A stretch of DNA of 64,000 bases from Natronospirillum operosum (GTDB lineage Bacteria; Pseudomonadota; Gammaproteobacteria; Pseudomonadales; Natronospirillaceae). Location: NCBI RefSeq assembly GCF_004768465.1, contig NZ_SRMF01000004.1, forward strand, positions 62,001 through 126,000, in the 5' to 3' direction. Of this stretch, positions 56,628-64,000 are shown piece after piece. The notes below the pieces were generated by a model. That model did no database searches. It saw only the letters and a program-made list of their open reading frames with translations, and was not told where the DNA came from. The number at the start of each line of letters is the position of its first letter. Within the stretch, counting starts at the first letter, position 1. A program made the translations under genes and the position numbers.

Positions 56628-56840
56628 ATGAACCAACAGGAACTGCTTGAGGCCATCAACCAGACCATGCCGTTCGGCAAGTACAAGGGACGCAAGCTGC
56701 TGGATCTGCCGGAACCCTACCTGGTGTGGTTTCATCGCCAGGGTTTTCCGGACAGCAAGCTGGGCCGCCAACTGGCATTGATGTACGAGGTGAAGCTGAA
56801 CGGGCTTGAGGGTATGTTGCGTCAGGGGCTGAAGGACTAG
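56628..56840 (+). CDS. DUF3820 family protein
   Basis: 70-residue protein, almost all DUF3820: MPFGKYKGRKLLDLPEPYLVWF and the closing LMYEVKLNGLE. The family is a putative regulator or virulence factor with unproven function. Start at the ATG at 56628. A 67-base copy of its 3' end recurs at 57804–57870. Confidence 0.85.
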   Translation: MNQQELLEAINQTMPFGKYKGRKLLDLPEPYLVWFHRQGFPDSKLGRQLALMYEVKLNGLEGMLRQGLKD

Positions 56841-56858
56841 CGAGGTCCCACAATTCAG

Positions 56859-56893
56859 ACAGGCCCGTACACTCACAGCGTGTACCGGCCTGT
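56859..56893. terminator. Bidirectional hairpin between DUF3820 and rhodanese genes
   Basis: Arms ACAGGCC / GGCCTGT (56859–56865, 56887–56893) plus GTACAC / GTGTAC inside, located between two convergent genes. No strong T-run on either side. Confidence 0.5.
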
Positions 56894-56919
56894 GGACGGC
56901 AGGGCCTGCCTGCTGCATT

Positions 56920-57252
56920 TTACGTGTCCGACTTTTCTATTGGATAGCCTGCCTCCATCCAGTCTTGCTTGCCTTCCACATATTCGAATACCCGTTGGTA
57001 GCCCATGCTTGACAGCATTTGGACGGCGATGCGGGAGTTTCTGCATTCTGTGCTGGCGCAATACACCACGATCGTGGCGTTCTTGTCAGACAAATCACTG
57101 CCGGCCCGTGCGCGAACTTCATCATGTGGAATATTGATTGCCCCGGGGAGGTGTCCGTCGTCGTAATATTTGCGCGGGAGAGCTTCTACCAGCGTAACGG
57201 GCTCGCCGGTGTCCAGTCGGTGCTTGATCTCGTCTCTGGTCATGGTGTCCAC
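56920..57252 (-). CDS. Single-domain rhodanese
   Basis: 110 residues of a rhodanese/sulfurtransferase fold: LVEALPRKYYDDGHLPGAINIPH, then the active-site loop in VVYCASTECRNSRIA. GTG at 57252 is taken as the start because AAGGAG lies six bases upstream; the ATG three codons later is too far from it. Divergent from a MarR gene with tandem palindromes between them, suggesting coordinate control by that regulator. Confidence 0.85.
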   Translation of the reverse strand: MDTMTRDEIKHRLDTGEPVTLVEALPRKYYDDGHLPGAINIPHDEVRARAGSDLSDKNATIVVYCASTECRNSRIAVQMLSSMGYQRVFEYVEGKQDWMEAGYPIEKSDT

Positions 57253-57271
57253 AATAGTCTCCTTAGGTTTG

Positions 57272-57289
57272 TAGTTGCACTTGCAACTA
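57272..57289. promoter_or_regulatory. MarR-type operator 1
   Basis: Perfect palindrome TAGTTGCA-CT-TGCAACTA, immediately upstream of the rhodanese ribosome site. Confidence 0.75.
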
Positions 57290-57308
57290 TATGCACAATA
57301 GGGCTTTA

Positions 57309-57326
57309 AAGTTGTAATTGCAACTA
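57309..57326. promoter_or_regulatory. MarR-type operator 2
   Basis: AAGTTGTA-AT-TGCAACTA, a near copy of operator 1 centred 37 bases away, 21 bases before the MarR ATG. Confidence 0.7.
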
Positions 57327-57347
57327 TGTGTCGATAAAATTCCTGAC

Positions 57348-57800
57348 ATGACAACTCAACGACCCAGTGAAAATGCCATTGCAGCCTGGACTCGGCTGGT
57401 CAGAGTCTCAACGCAATTGCATGTGAAGATCGAGCAATCACTGAAAAATCAGGGGTTGCCGCCACTCTCATGGTACGACGTACTCATTGAAGTGCATCGG
57501 GCAGGCAGTGAAGGGCTGCGTCAGTTCGAGATTTCCAACAAAACGCTATTGCCGAAGCACAATCTTTCCCGGTTGATAGACCGCCTTGAGAAAGAAAAAC
57601 TGGTGCGGAGGCAGACATGCTCTGAAGACGGCAGAGGTAACCTGATCCTGATCACTGAAGAAGGCACCGAGGTGCTTAAACGCATGTGGCCAGTTTACGG
57701 TTCTGGCATACATGAAGGTATAGAAGGGAGCCTGGAACCAGAGGAAGTTTTAATGCTGGCTGAATTGCTTGAAAAACTGACTACTGGATCCAGAAAGTAG
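57348..57800 (+). CDS. MarR-family transcriptional regulator
   Basis: 150 residues from the ATG at 57348. MarR features: LPPLSWYDVLIEVHRAG, the recognition helix LLPKHNLSRLIDRLEKEKLV and a wing with RQTCSEDGRGNLILIT. The wing-region cysteine hints at redox or sulfur-species sensing, which would suit control of the divergent rhodanese; this is inference. Confidence 0.85.
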   Translation: MTTQRPSENAIAAWTRLVRVSTQLHVKIEQSLKNQGLPPLSWYDVLIEVHRAGSEGLRQFEISNKTLLPKHNLSRLIDRLEKEKLVRRQTCSEDGRGNLILITEEGTEVLKRMWPVYGSGIHEGIEGSLEPEEVLMLAELLEKLTTGSRK

Positions 57801-57803
57801 AAT

Positions 57804-57870
57804 CTGGCGTTGATGTACGAGGTGAAGCTGAACGGGCTTGCGGGTATGTTGCGTCAGGGGCTGAAGGGCT
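57804..57870 (+). pseudogene. Duplicated 3' fragment of the DUF3820 gene
   Basis: 67 bases matching 56772–56838 with three mismatches, in the same orientation, offset 1032 bases. The copy has no start region and runs past the original stop because the tag codon is changed. Together the copies form direct repeats around the rhodanese/MarR pair. Confidence 0.85.
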
Positions 57871-58029
57871 CATGAGACCGAGTCAGCATGGTCCTGACGT
57901 GCTCTCCGTAGAAATTGATCCGGGCTCAATGGTTGATTGAAATCCGAGCAGAAATTTCGCTGGTGACTTGCCAGCCCGCCAACTAATGGACTAGAACATA
58001 TATCGTGGCATGATATTAGAGAGGCAAGT

Positions 58030-58590
58030 ATGACACCGATGCAAATGATTGCTTCGCCATTTTCTGCCAGAGGGTGGGAAAAGCTGCAGGCGATGAACAT
58101 TTCCATCCCGACTCTGGCCTGGGTTTTGGTGGTGCCACTGTCATTTCTGCCGCCGATATTGCTCTACTTTGCAGGCACCCACTATGGCGACAGCTATATT
58201 CAGGGCTTTGCCGACAAGAACTGGCAGTTCATTACCACCACCTTTTTTCTGGCCGAATTGCTGACGTTTTTTGTCATGGGTTGGCTGATCTACTCTGTCC
58301 TCAAGGGGCATGGTCTGGATATCAGCTATCATGATGCCTACCTGCTGGCCGCTGTCGCCCCGATTCCCATGTGGCTTTCTTCTCTCGGTTTGCTGGTACC
58401 CATGGTAATGGTCACCGCTGTTGTAGCCGGCCTGGGCATGATGGCCTCATGCGTGATCGTCTATATCGGCACGCGATCGCTGTGCCATCGCCAGCAGAAC
58501 GATGTGGTCAGCATGTCGGCCACCTACACAGTGATGGCAGCGGCTTTTCTGGCCTGGGTTCTGCTGATGGTGACTATCTGGGCGTACTGA
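58030..58590 (+). CDS. Yip1-domain membrane protein
   Basis: 186 residues with five predicted membrane helices (about 25–47, 70–92, 105–128, 128–150, 160–182), opening MTPMQMIASPFSARGWEKL. This fits the bacterial YIP1/DUF1282 group, which has no assigned function. No clear regulatory site upstream; downstream lies the ric promoter region. Confidence 0.8.
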   Translation: MTPMQMIASPFSARGWEKLQAMNISIPTLAWVLVVPLSFLPPILLYFAGTHYGDSYIQGFADKNWQFITTTFFLAELLTFFVMGWLIYSVLKGHGLDISYHDAYLLAAVAPIPMWLSSLGLLVPMVMVTAVVAGLGMMASCVIVYIGTRSLCHRQQNDVVSMSATYTVMAAAFLAWVLLMVTIWAY

Positions 58591-58778
58591 CTTCCCGACC
58601 CGTTGCGGGCATTTTCGGGCCGCCGGACGGTAGTTCGTCACAGACAGACCAATTGCAGAATTGGAACAGGCCATATGGTGTCATGAACCGCCTGCGGGAT
58701 CTGACCGGCCGCGACGGGTAAATCCTCCGGGTTTCGTGCTGTAAACCCTCAACTCGATGATAGTTCTTGACTCTTTTA

Positions 58779-58801
58779 AAACTGTATCTAAAATATATCT
58801 T
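58779..58801 (+). promoter_or_regulatory. NsrR-like operator, distal site at ric
   Basis: 11-1-11 form: AAACTGTATCT, A, AAATATATCTT. Weaker match than the neighbouring site; centres are 25 bases apart. Confidence 0.5.
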
Positions 58802-58803
58802 TA

Positions 58804-58826
58804 AAGATGTATAAGAAATACATTTT
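58804..58826 (+). promoter_or_regulatory. NsrR-like operator, proximal site at ric
   Basis: 11-1-11 form: AAGATGTATAA, G, AAATACATTTT, close to the NsrR consensus halves AAGATGYATTT and AAATRCATCTT. It ends 85 bases before the ric ATG. Confidence 0.75.
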
Positions 58827-58911
58827 TTAAAATACCTGCCATACCGATGTTGTGTGGAGTGACTCGTGTGCAGATGCGGGTCGCCCGCCGACCTCCAACC
58901 GGGAGAACACC

Positions 58912-59589
58912 ATGATGACTACTGCCACCCCTTCCTTGCTTGGCACCAGCCTGGGCGAAATCGCCACTCAACTGGCCGGCGCCACACGCGTGCTGAGGCA
59001 ATACAAGCTTGATTTCTGCTGTGGCGGCCACGTGACGCTGGAAGAAGCGCTGGCCAGCAAGGGGCTCGATGCGGAGCCCATCGTGCAGCAACTGCAGGCA
59101 CTGACTGCCGGCTCTGCCGAGCAGGACTGGCAGAGCCGGCCCGTAGAGGAACTGATCGACCATATCTATCAGAACTACCACCTGCTGCACCGGGAGCAGT
59201 TGCCGGACCTACTGCGCATGGCACGCCGGGTTGAAGCGGTGCACGGGGACAAGCCCGGATGCCCGGTTGGTTTGGCTGACCACCTGCAGGCCATGGCAAT
59301 TGAACTGGAAAGCCACATGCAGAAGGAAGAGCAGGTTCTGTTTCCCATGCTCCGGCAGGGCATGACAGCTCAGGCGGCGGGGCCGATCACGGTGATGCAG
59401 CATGAGCACGATGACCACGGTGAATCTCTGCAGCACATCATCGAACTTACCGATGACATGACACCGCCTCCGCACGCCTGCAATACCTGGCGGGCGCTGT
59501 ATCTGGGACTGGACGGCCTGCGCAACGACCTGATGGAGCATATTCATCTGGAAAACAATGTGCTGTTCAAGGGTGCCTTGAATGCATAG
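58912..59589 (+). CDS. ric: Iron-sulfur cluster repair di-iron protein (RIC)
   Basis: Di-iron protein (YtfE/ScdA/DnrN family) that restores Fe-S clusters damaged by nitric oxide. 225 residues. The N-terminal ScdA_N region carries FCCGG near residue 37. The hemerythrin-like domain supplies iron-ligand histidines in YHLLHREQLP, ESHMQKEEQVLFP, QHEHDDHGE and HIHLENNVLF. The ATG at 58912 has GGGAG six bases upstream. Tandem NsrR-like boxes upstream fit NO induction. Confidence 0.93.
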   Translation: MMTTATPSLLGTSLGEIATQLAGATRVLRQYKLDFCCGGHVTLEEALASKGLDAEPIVQQLQALTAGSAEQDWQSRPVEELIDHIYQNYHLLHREQLPDLLRMARRVEAVHGDKPGCPVGLADHLQAMAIELESHMQKEEQVLFPMLRQGMTAQAAGPITVMQHEHDDHGESLQHIIELTDDMTPPPHACNTWRALYLGLDGLRNDLMEHIHLENNVLFKGALNA

Positions 59590-59661
59590 GACGATGACAG
59601 GACGGCGCACAGACCAGAGCTTCGGGCAACGACAGACCGGCAGCAGACAGAAGATCCGCTT

Positions 59662-60033
59662 TCAGGCTGATTTCCCGGCGGGATTGGCGCGCGTCAGCAG
59701 GAAGGTGGCCACGCCGGTAAAGAACAGGGTCAGGAAGGACATCACCTCCCACCGTGTACCGATCAGCCACAGCGTTACCCAGCTCGCGGCAAGCAGCCCG
59801 CAGGCCACCCACTTGGCATGCAGCGGAATGGCACGCTCCCGGTGCCAGGCACGGATAATGGGGCCGAACTGACGATTGCGCAGAATGCGCCTGGCCAGGC
59901 GCGGAGACCCCCGAAACCCCGCCCACACCGCTACCAGCAGGAAGGGTGTGGTGGGCAGCAATGGCATGACCACGCCCACGGCACCAATTGCAGTACAGAG
60001 ATAGGCCAGGCCAAGATAAAGCAGTCGCGTCAT
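59662..60033 (-). CDS. ybaN: YbaN family membrane protein (DUF454)
   Basis: 123 residues with hydrophobic helices and the family pattern LGVVGVVMPLLPTTPFLL-like segment (here GAVGVVMPLLPTTPFLLVA). It begins 38 bases after the nsrR stop on the same strand, so it is likely in the nsrR operon. Function unknown. Confidence 0.85.
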   Translation of the reverse strand: MTRLLYLGLAYLCTAIGAVGVVMPLLPTTPFLLVAVWAGFRGSPRLARRILRNRQFGPIIRAWHRERAIPLHAKWVACGLLAASWVTLWLIGTRWEVMSFLTLFFTGVATFLLTRANPAGKSA

Positions 60034-60071
60034 GGTCCAGTGTTCCTCCTGCTTCCAGGGTCAGAGGCGAG

Positions 60072-60509
60072 TCAGTTCAGGGCCAGCATCCGAACCAGTT
60101 CCGGCTGATGCCGAGAGGTCACCAGGTCTGCCAGGCTGTGGCGTGCCAGGGTGTCGATAAACGCCTGTTGCGCTTCGGCCAGGATGTGCTTGAGTTCGCA
60201 CATGGGGGTGATGCGGCAGGTATTGTCGTCGGTAAAACACTCTACCAGGCTCAGGTCAGTCTCCGTCTGCCGGAACAGCACACCCAGGTTGATCTCGGCC
60301 GGCGGTTGCTGCAACCGGAGGCCGCCGTTCTTCCCGCGAACGGACTCGATATAACCCAGGCGGCTCAGTTGATGCACGACTTTCATCAGATGATTCTTGG
60401 AGATATCAAAGGTTGCCGCGATTTCGCCGATCGTTGTTTTCCGCTCCGGGTCGGTGGCCAGATAGATGAGCACGCGCAGTGCGTAGTCGCTATAGCTTGT
60501 GATGCGCAC
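60072..60509 (-). CDS. nsrR: Nitric-oxide-sensing repressor NsrR (copy 2)
   Basis: 145-residue Rrf2 regulator with recognition segment FDISKNHLMKVVHQLSRLGYIE and wing SVRGKNGGLRL. The cluster cysteines are in LVECFTDDNTCRITPMCEL, with canonical C-x6-C-x5-C spacing. GTG at 60509 is chosen because AGGAGGT sits four bases upstream and the result VRITSYSDYALRVL matches NsrR. An NsrR-like box 108 bases upstream suggests autoregulation. Confidence 0.92.
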   Translation of the reverse strand: MRITSYSDYALRVLIYLATDPERKTTIGEIAATFDISKNHLMKVVHQLSRLGYIESVRGKNGGLRLQQPPAEINLGVLFRQTETDLSLVECFTDDNTCRITPMCELKHILAEAQQAFIDTLARHSLADLVTSRHQPELVRMLALN

Positions 60510-60616
60510 AGTGACCTCCTGTACATGCACAGCCGCTCGCACTCATCGTGCGGTGGCATTCAAGTGAGTCAGCAGCCATGCCAGGCGAGATAGTCAGCAT
60601 CGCTATCGGCGTGACG

Positions 60617-60639
60617 AAGGTGTATATAAAATACATTAA
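60617..60639 (-). promoter_or_regulatory. NsrR-like operator upstream of nsrR copy 2
   Basis: 11-1-11 form: AAGGTGTATAT, A, AAATACATTAA. It lies between nsrR and the convergent-facing end of the LysR gene. Confidence 0.65.
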
Positions 60640-60668
60640 AATGAGCCCATAATAAAGGCCGGGCCCTG

Positions 60669-61517
60669 TCAGCGGGCCTGCCCGGGTCCGATCTGACTGC
60701 ATGCGTGCAGCAGGGGTTCTGCCAGTGCCGGCGCCAGATCCGGGCCGGTGGCCAACCCTACCTCGACCGTGCATTGCCAGTCGGTCAGTTCCACCAGCAC
60801 CATGTCGGTCAGTTCGCGGTGTTCCTTCCAGTCCGGCATCAGAGCCAGGCCGACATTGGCCTGCACCAGAGCGCGACTGTACTCGATGGTGCGCAGGTGG
60901 GCCCGAGGCTGCACGGTGATCTGTAGCTGGTGCAGGGCCTGCACGAAATGGGCATTCGCTTCGCAGTGCTCGCGGATGATAAACGGCTGCCCGTTCAGGT
61001 CGGCCAGGGCGAGCCTGGGTTTCAGGGTCAGCGGGTGCCCGGCGGGGAGCGCGAGACGATAGGCATCCTGCCAGATGGGTTCGAAGCGTTCGTGCGGGGC
61101 ACACATCGAGGCTGTAATGATGCGGGCGTCACAGGGCTCTTCGGGATTCACCAGCGTGAGTTCAAGTCGATCCCCCACCTGCAGCAGTCGCTGCAGCCAG
61201 CCACTCATCCGCTGCGCGCCCAGTGAACGCATCAGCCCAAGCGTCAGGGGCTGGCGCTGATCCGGCTCGCGGAAACTCTGCACGATAGCAGCGCTGTCTG
61301 CGAGCAGCCCGGCGGCCATGGGGTACAGCCGTTGCCCGGCTGCAGTAGGGCGCACGCCCTTGGTGTGGCGCTCGAACAGTGCCGTGCCGAGTTCATCTTC
61401 CAGTTGTGCCAGCGCAGCTGAAATCGAGGGCTGGGCTACATGGCAGTGCCGTGCAGCACCACTGACCGAGCCGGCCTTGTAGGTGGCCAGAAAATAGCGC
61501 AGGGCTCGCATGTCCAT
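60669..61517 (-). CDS. LysR-family transcriptional regulator
   Basis: 282 residues. N-terminal winged helix with VAQPSISAALAQLEDELGTALFER (about residues 28–50) and a C-terminal substrate-binding domain. It is divergent from the fused E1 dehydrogenase gene with 97 bases between the start codons, the classical arrangement for a LysR controlling its neighbour. Effector unknown. Confidence 0.92.
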   Translation of the reverse strand: MDMRALRYFLATYKAGSVSGAARHCHVAQPSISAALAQLEDELGTALFERHTKGVRPTAAGQRLYPMAAGLLADSAAIVQSFREPDQRQPLTLGLMRSLGAQRMSGWLQRLLQVGDRLELTLVNPEEPCDARIITASMCAPHERFEPIWQDAYRLALPAGHPLTLKPRLALADLNGQPFIIREHCEANAHFVQALHQLQITVQPRAHLRTIEYSRALVQANVGLALMPDWKEHRELTDMVLVELTDWQCTVEVGLATGPDLAPALAEPLLHACSQIGPGQAR

Positions 61518-61614
61518 AGATTTTTCCGATACATGATCAAGTTAATAAATATTACACCTATGGAACTGGAAAGACTAAGCTGTTGCCGATAACAGTCTTG
61601 GCTGGAGCGTGATC

Positions 61615-63837
61615 ATGCCGTCCTCTACCTCTCCCTTCGCAGGCCTGCGGCATCTGTTGCTGGAGGCACCACTGCCCGATCTCAGTGATACCCGCTGGCG
61701 ACTGGCGGATACCGATCTGGGGGTATCGGCACTGGCAGAGCTGTTCGAGTCCCAGTTGCTGAGCCGAGTGCTGGACCTGCAGGCCCGTGTGCTGCAACCC
61801 CGCGGGGATGCCTATTACACCATCGGCAGTGCCGGCCATGAGGCCAATGCGGCGCTCGGGCTGGCGTTTCGGGCGGGCGATCCGGCCTTCCTGCATTATC
61901 GCGATGCGGCACTGTTCATCCAGCGCAGCAAGGCGGTGCCGGGGCAGACCATTACCTGGGACATGCTGCTCAGTTTCATGGCGTCCACCGACGACCCCAT
62001 TGCCGGCGGGCGGCACAAGGTGCTCGGCTCCCGGCCGCTCAATGTACCGCCTCAAACCAGCACCATTGCCTCGCATCTGCCCAAGGCCGTCGGTGCCGCC
62101 TACAGCCTGGGGCTGTGGCGTCGCCTGGGCGGGCAGGGCGAGTGGAGCAACGACAGTGTGGTGCTGTGCAGTTTCGGAGATGCCTCGCTGAACCATTCCA
62201 CGGCTCAGGGCGCGCTCAATACGGCCGGCTGGACGGCCTTTCAGGGGGTGCCGTTGCCGCTGGTATTCGTCTGTGCCGACAACGGCATAGGCATCTCAAC
62301 ACCGACGCCACCAGGTTGGGTGGAAGCCTCGGTCAGCCAGCGCCCGGGGTTGCATTACATTCATGCCAACGGTCTGGATCTGGTCGATACCTGGCAGGCC
62401 GGCTGCGCCGCCGCACGTCATGCACGCCGCCGCCAGAAGCCGGTCTTCCTGCATCTGGATACGGTGCGCCTGCTGGGCCATGCCGGTTCCGATACCCCGG
62501 AGTCCTATCTGACGCCGGACCAGATAACTGCCATGGAGGCTCGCGATCCCCTGCGCTACAGTGCCGCTCGTCTGGTGCACGAAGGTGGTTTCAGTCGGGC
62601 CGACCTGGCGCAGCTGCTGGAGCAGACCCTGCACCGGGTGGACGCTGTCTCGGAGCAGACCCGGCAGCGCCCGCGGCTGCAGGATCCGCAGCAGGTCATG
62701 TCCTCCATCGTGCCACCGAAAAGGGCCAGCCGGGCCGATCCGGACGCCCACCTGCCGGCTGGCAGTCAGTCGCCGCAGCCCATGGCCAAGCTGATCAACC
62801 AGGCTCTGCACCGTCTGCTGCGTCTCTATCCTCAACTGGTCATGGCGGGAGAAGACATTGGCCGCAAGGGCGGGGTCTACGGGGTCACGCTGCGTCTGCA
62901 GCAGACCTTTGGTCGACACCGGGTCATCGATACCCTGCTGGACGAGCAGAGCATCCTCGGCCTGGCCATTGGCCTGGGTCAGAACGGCATGCTGCCCATT
63001 GCCGAGATCCAGTTTCTGGCCTATCTGCACAATGCGGAAGACCAGTTGCGCGGCGAAGCCGCCACGCTCAGTTTCTTCTCCAGTGGTCAGTACACCAACC
63101 CGATGATCGTGCGCATTGCCGGCCTGGGCTATCAGAAGGGCTTTGGCGGTCACTTCCACAATGACAATGCCCTGGCCGTGCTGCGGGATATTCCGGGGCT
63201 GGTGGTGGCCTGCCCGAGTGATGGCGCCGAGGCGGTGGGCATGCTGCAGGAGTGCGTACGCCTGGCCGATGAGGAACAGCGGGTGGTGGTGTTTCTCGAA
63301 CCCATTGCGCGCTATCACTGCCGGGATCTGCACGAAGACGGCGACCAGGGCTGGTGCCGTGTGGATCCAGGGCCGGACTATCGCATTCCGCACCGCCAGT
63401 TCCGCTGCGATGAGGCACCGGAAAACAGCGGCGGCCAAGCGGGCAAGGCGACCAGGCTGGCCATCATTACCTATGGCAACGGCGTCTATCTGAGCGAACA
63501 GGCCCGGCCGCTGCTGGCCGAGCAAGGGCTGGCGCCGCGCCTGATCGATCTGCGCTGGCTGACCGATATCGACCATGATGCGCTGCACGAGACCGTGCAC
63601 GACTGCACCCATGTACTGATCGTGGACGAATGCCGACGCCATGGCTCGGTGAGCGAAGAACTGATGGCCGAGCTGACCGAACGCGGCTTCCCCGGTGATC
63701 GACTCGCCCGGTTGACTGCCGATGACAGCTTTATCGCGCTGGGGCGGGCGGCCACCAGTACTCTGCCTGGCCGGGACGATATCGTCGCCGCTGCCCTGAG
63801 CCTGGCTGCCCAGCATGACCGGGAGGCCACCCAATGA
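61615..63837 (+). CDS. Fused alpha/beta E1 2-oxoacid dehydrogenase-like ThDP enzyme
   Basis: 740 residues combining two parts usually encoded separately. Residues 1–360 are E1-alpha-like, with the thiamine-diphosphate motif CSFGDASLNHSTAQGALN near residue 188. Residues 385–740 are E1-beta-like, with MAGEDIGRKGGVYGVT, LAIGLGQNGMLPIAEIQF and a C-terminal transketolase-like domain. It resembles branched-chain 2-oxoacid dehydrogenases, but no lipoyl E2 or E3 is visible. The ATG at 61615 has GGAG seven bases upstream. It overlaps the next gene by 4 bases (ATGA). Confidence 0.85.
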   Translation: MPSSTSPFAGLRHLLLEAPLPDLSDTRWRLADTDLGVSALAELFESQLLSRVLDLQARVLQPRGDAYYTIGSAGHEANAALGLAFRAGDPAFLHYRDAALFIQRSKAVPGQTITWDMLLSFMASTDDPIAGGRHKVLGSRPLNVPPQTSTIASHLPKAVGAAYSLGLWRRLGGQGEWSNDSVVLCSFGDASLNHSTAQGALNTAGWTAFQGVPLPLVFVCADNGIGISTPTPPGWVEASVSQRPGLHYIHANGLDLVDTWQAGCAAARHARRRQKPVFLHLDTVRLLGHAGSDTPESYLTPDQITAMEARDPLRYSAARLVHEGGFSRADLAQLLEQTLHRVDAVSEQTRQRPRLQDPQQVMSSIVPPKRASRADPDAHLPAGSQSPQPMAKLINQALHRLLRLYPQLVMAGEDIGRKGGVYGVTLRLQQTFGRHRVIDTLLDEQSILGLAIGLGQNGMLPIAEIQFLAYLHNAEDQLRGEAATLSFFSSGQYTNPMIVRIAGLGYQKGFGGHFHNDNALAVLRDIPGLVVACPSDGAEAVGMLQECVRLADEEQRVVVFLEPIARYHCRDLHEDGDQGWCRVDPGPDYRIPHRQFRCDEAPENSGGQAGKATRLAIITYGNGVYLSEQARPLLAEQGLAPRLIDLRWLTDIDHDALHETVHDCTHVLIVDECRRHGSVSEELMAELTERGFPGDRLARLTADDSFIALGRAATSTLPGRDDIVAAALSLAAQHDREATQ

Positions 63838-64000
63838 GTACACGGAGAGAGCGTGCCATACTGATCTGCCCCGGGCGTGGCACCTACAATGCTGAACAGT
63901 GGGGTTACCTGAACCGTCGGCACCAGGGCCGTTCGGACCTGCTGCAGGCGTTCGACGACTACCGCCGCCAGCACAACCAGCCCACCCTGACCGATCTGGA
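63834..64000 (+). CDS. Start of an acyltransferase-like gene, cut by the window edge
   Basis: Only 55 residues are visible, opening MSTRRERAILICPGRGTYN. The CPGRGTY motif after a hydrophobic strand resembles the start of malonyl-CoA:ACP transacylase-type folds, but too little is present to be sure. Its start overlaps the E1 stop, so the two are translationally coupled. Confidence 0.5.
   Translation, partial: MSTRRERAILICPGRGTYNAEQWGYLNRRHQGRSDLLQAFDDYRRQHNQPTLTDL

Overview
This window looks like chromosomal DNA of a salt-tolerant, facultatively denitrifying or nitrate-respiring gammaproteobacterium. The evidence is the housekeeping block lipA–plsB–slyX–holA–leuS–lnt, ectoine genes with their dedicated aspartokinase, a complete respiratory nitrate reductase operon and dispersed FNR/ANR-type boxes. 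GC is high through most of it and coding density is bacterial. I cannot name the genus from sequence alone; an Oceanospirillales/Pseudomonadales-like member is my best guess.

Layout. 1–12.2 kb: housekeeping genes for lipoate, phospholipid and lipoprotein maturation, DNA polymerase III delta, leucyl-tRNA synthetase, an rRNA methyltransferase and the thioredoxin-like chaperone CnoX. 12.2–15.9 kb: a molybdenum-cofactor operon moaA-mobA-moaB-moaC-moaD-moaE preceded by an FNR box and a Moco-type riboswitch; moeA lies apart at 22.2–23.5 kb. 16–21.3 kb: an NTF2-like protein, pdxH, then ectR and divergent ectA-ectB, a terminator-like hairpin and ask_ect. ectC is not present here. 23.6–28.4 kb: a GH65 phosphorylase and a two-gene acyltransferase cassette containing a DinB–PlsC fusion. 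28.8–33.8 kb: prkA-yeaH-spoVR. 34–48.3 kb: nitrate/NO region with an NsrR-type regulator, nnrS, a SirB2-like gene, narK, a universal stress protein, a second narK, narGHJI, a parvulin and a small conserved protein. 48.3–52.3 kb: accessory segment with palindromic repeats, KTSC and ImmA/IrrE genes, and an overlapping pair encoding a PD-(D/E)XK-like protein and a voltage-gated K+ channel. 52.5–58.6 kb: GMC oxidoreductase, lipoprotein, TrxR-like flavoprotein, DUF3820, rhodanese/MarR pair and a Yip1 protein. 58.7–60.6 kb: NO-stress Fe-S repair gene (ric/ytfE), ybaN and a second NsrR, with three NsrR-like operators. 60.7–64 kb: LysR regulator divergent from a fused E1 dehydrogenase and a truncated downstream gene.

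How it works together. Moco made by the moa/mob/moe genes supplies NarG. Oxygen-sensing (FNR/ANR boxes at moaA, narK and narG) and NO-sensing (NsrR-like boxes at sirB2-nnrS, ric and nsrR) fit one anaerobic nitrate/NO programme. A previously unnamed palindromic repeat (three copies, about 116 bp core) brackets narGHJI in inverted orientation. The candidates I consider most novel are the channel/nuclease-like pair, the DinB–PlsC/GNAT lipid cassette and this repeat family.
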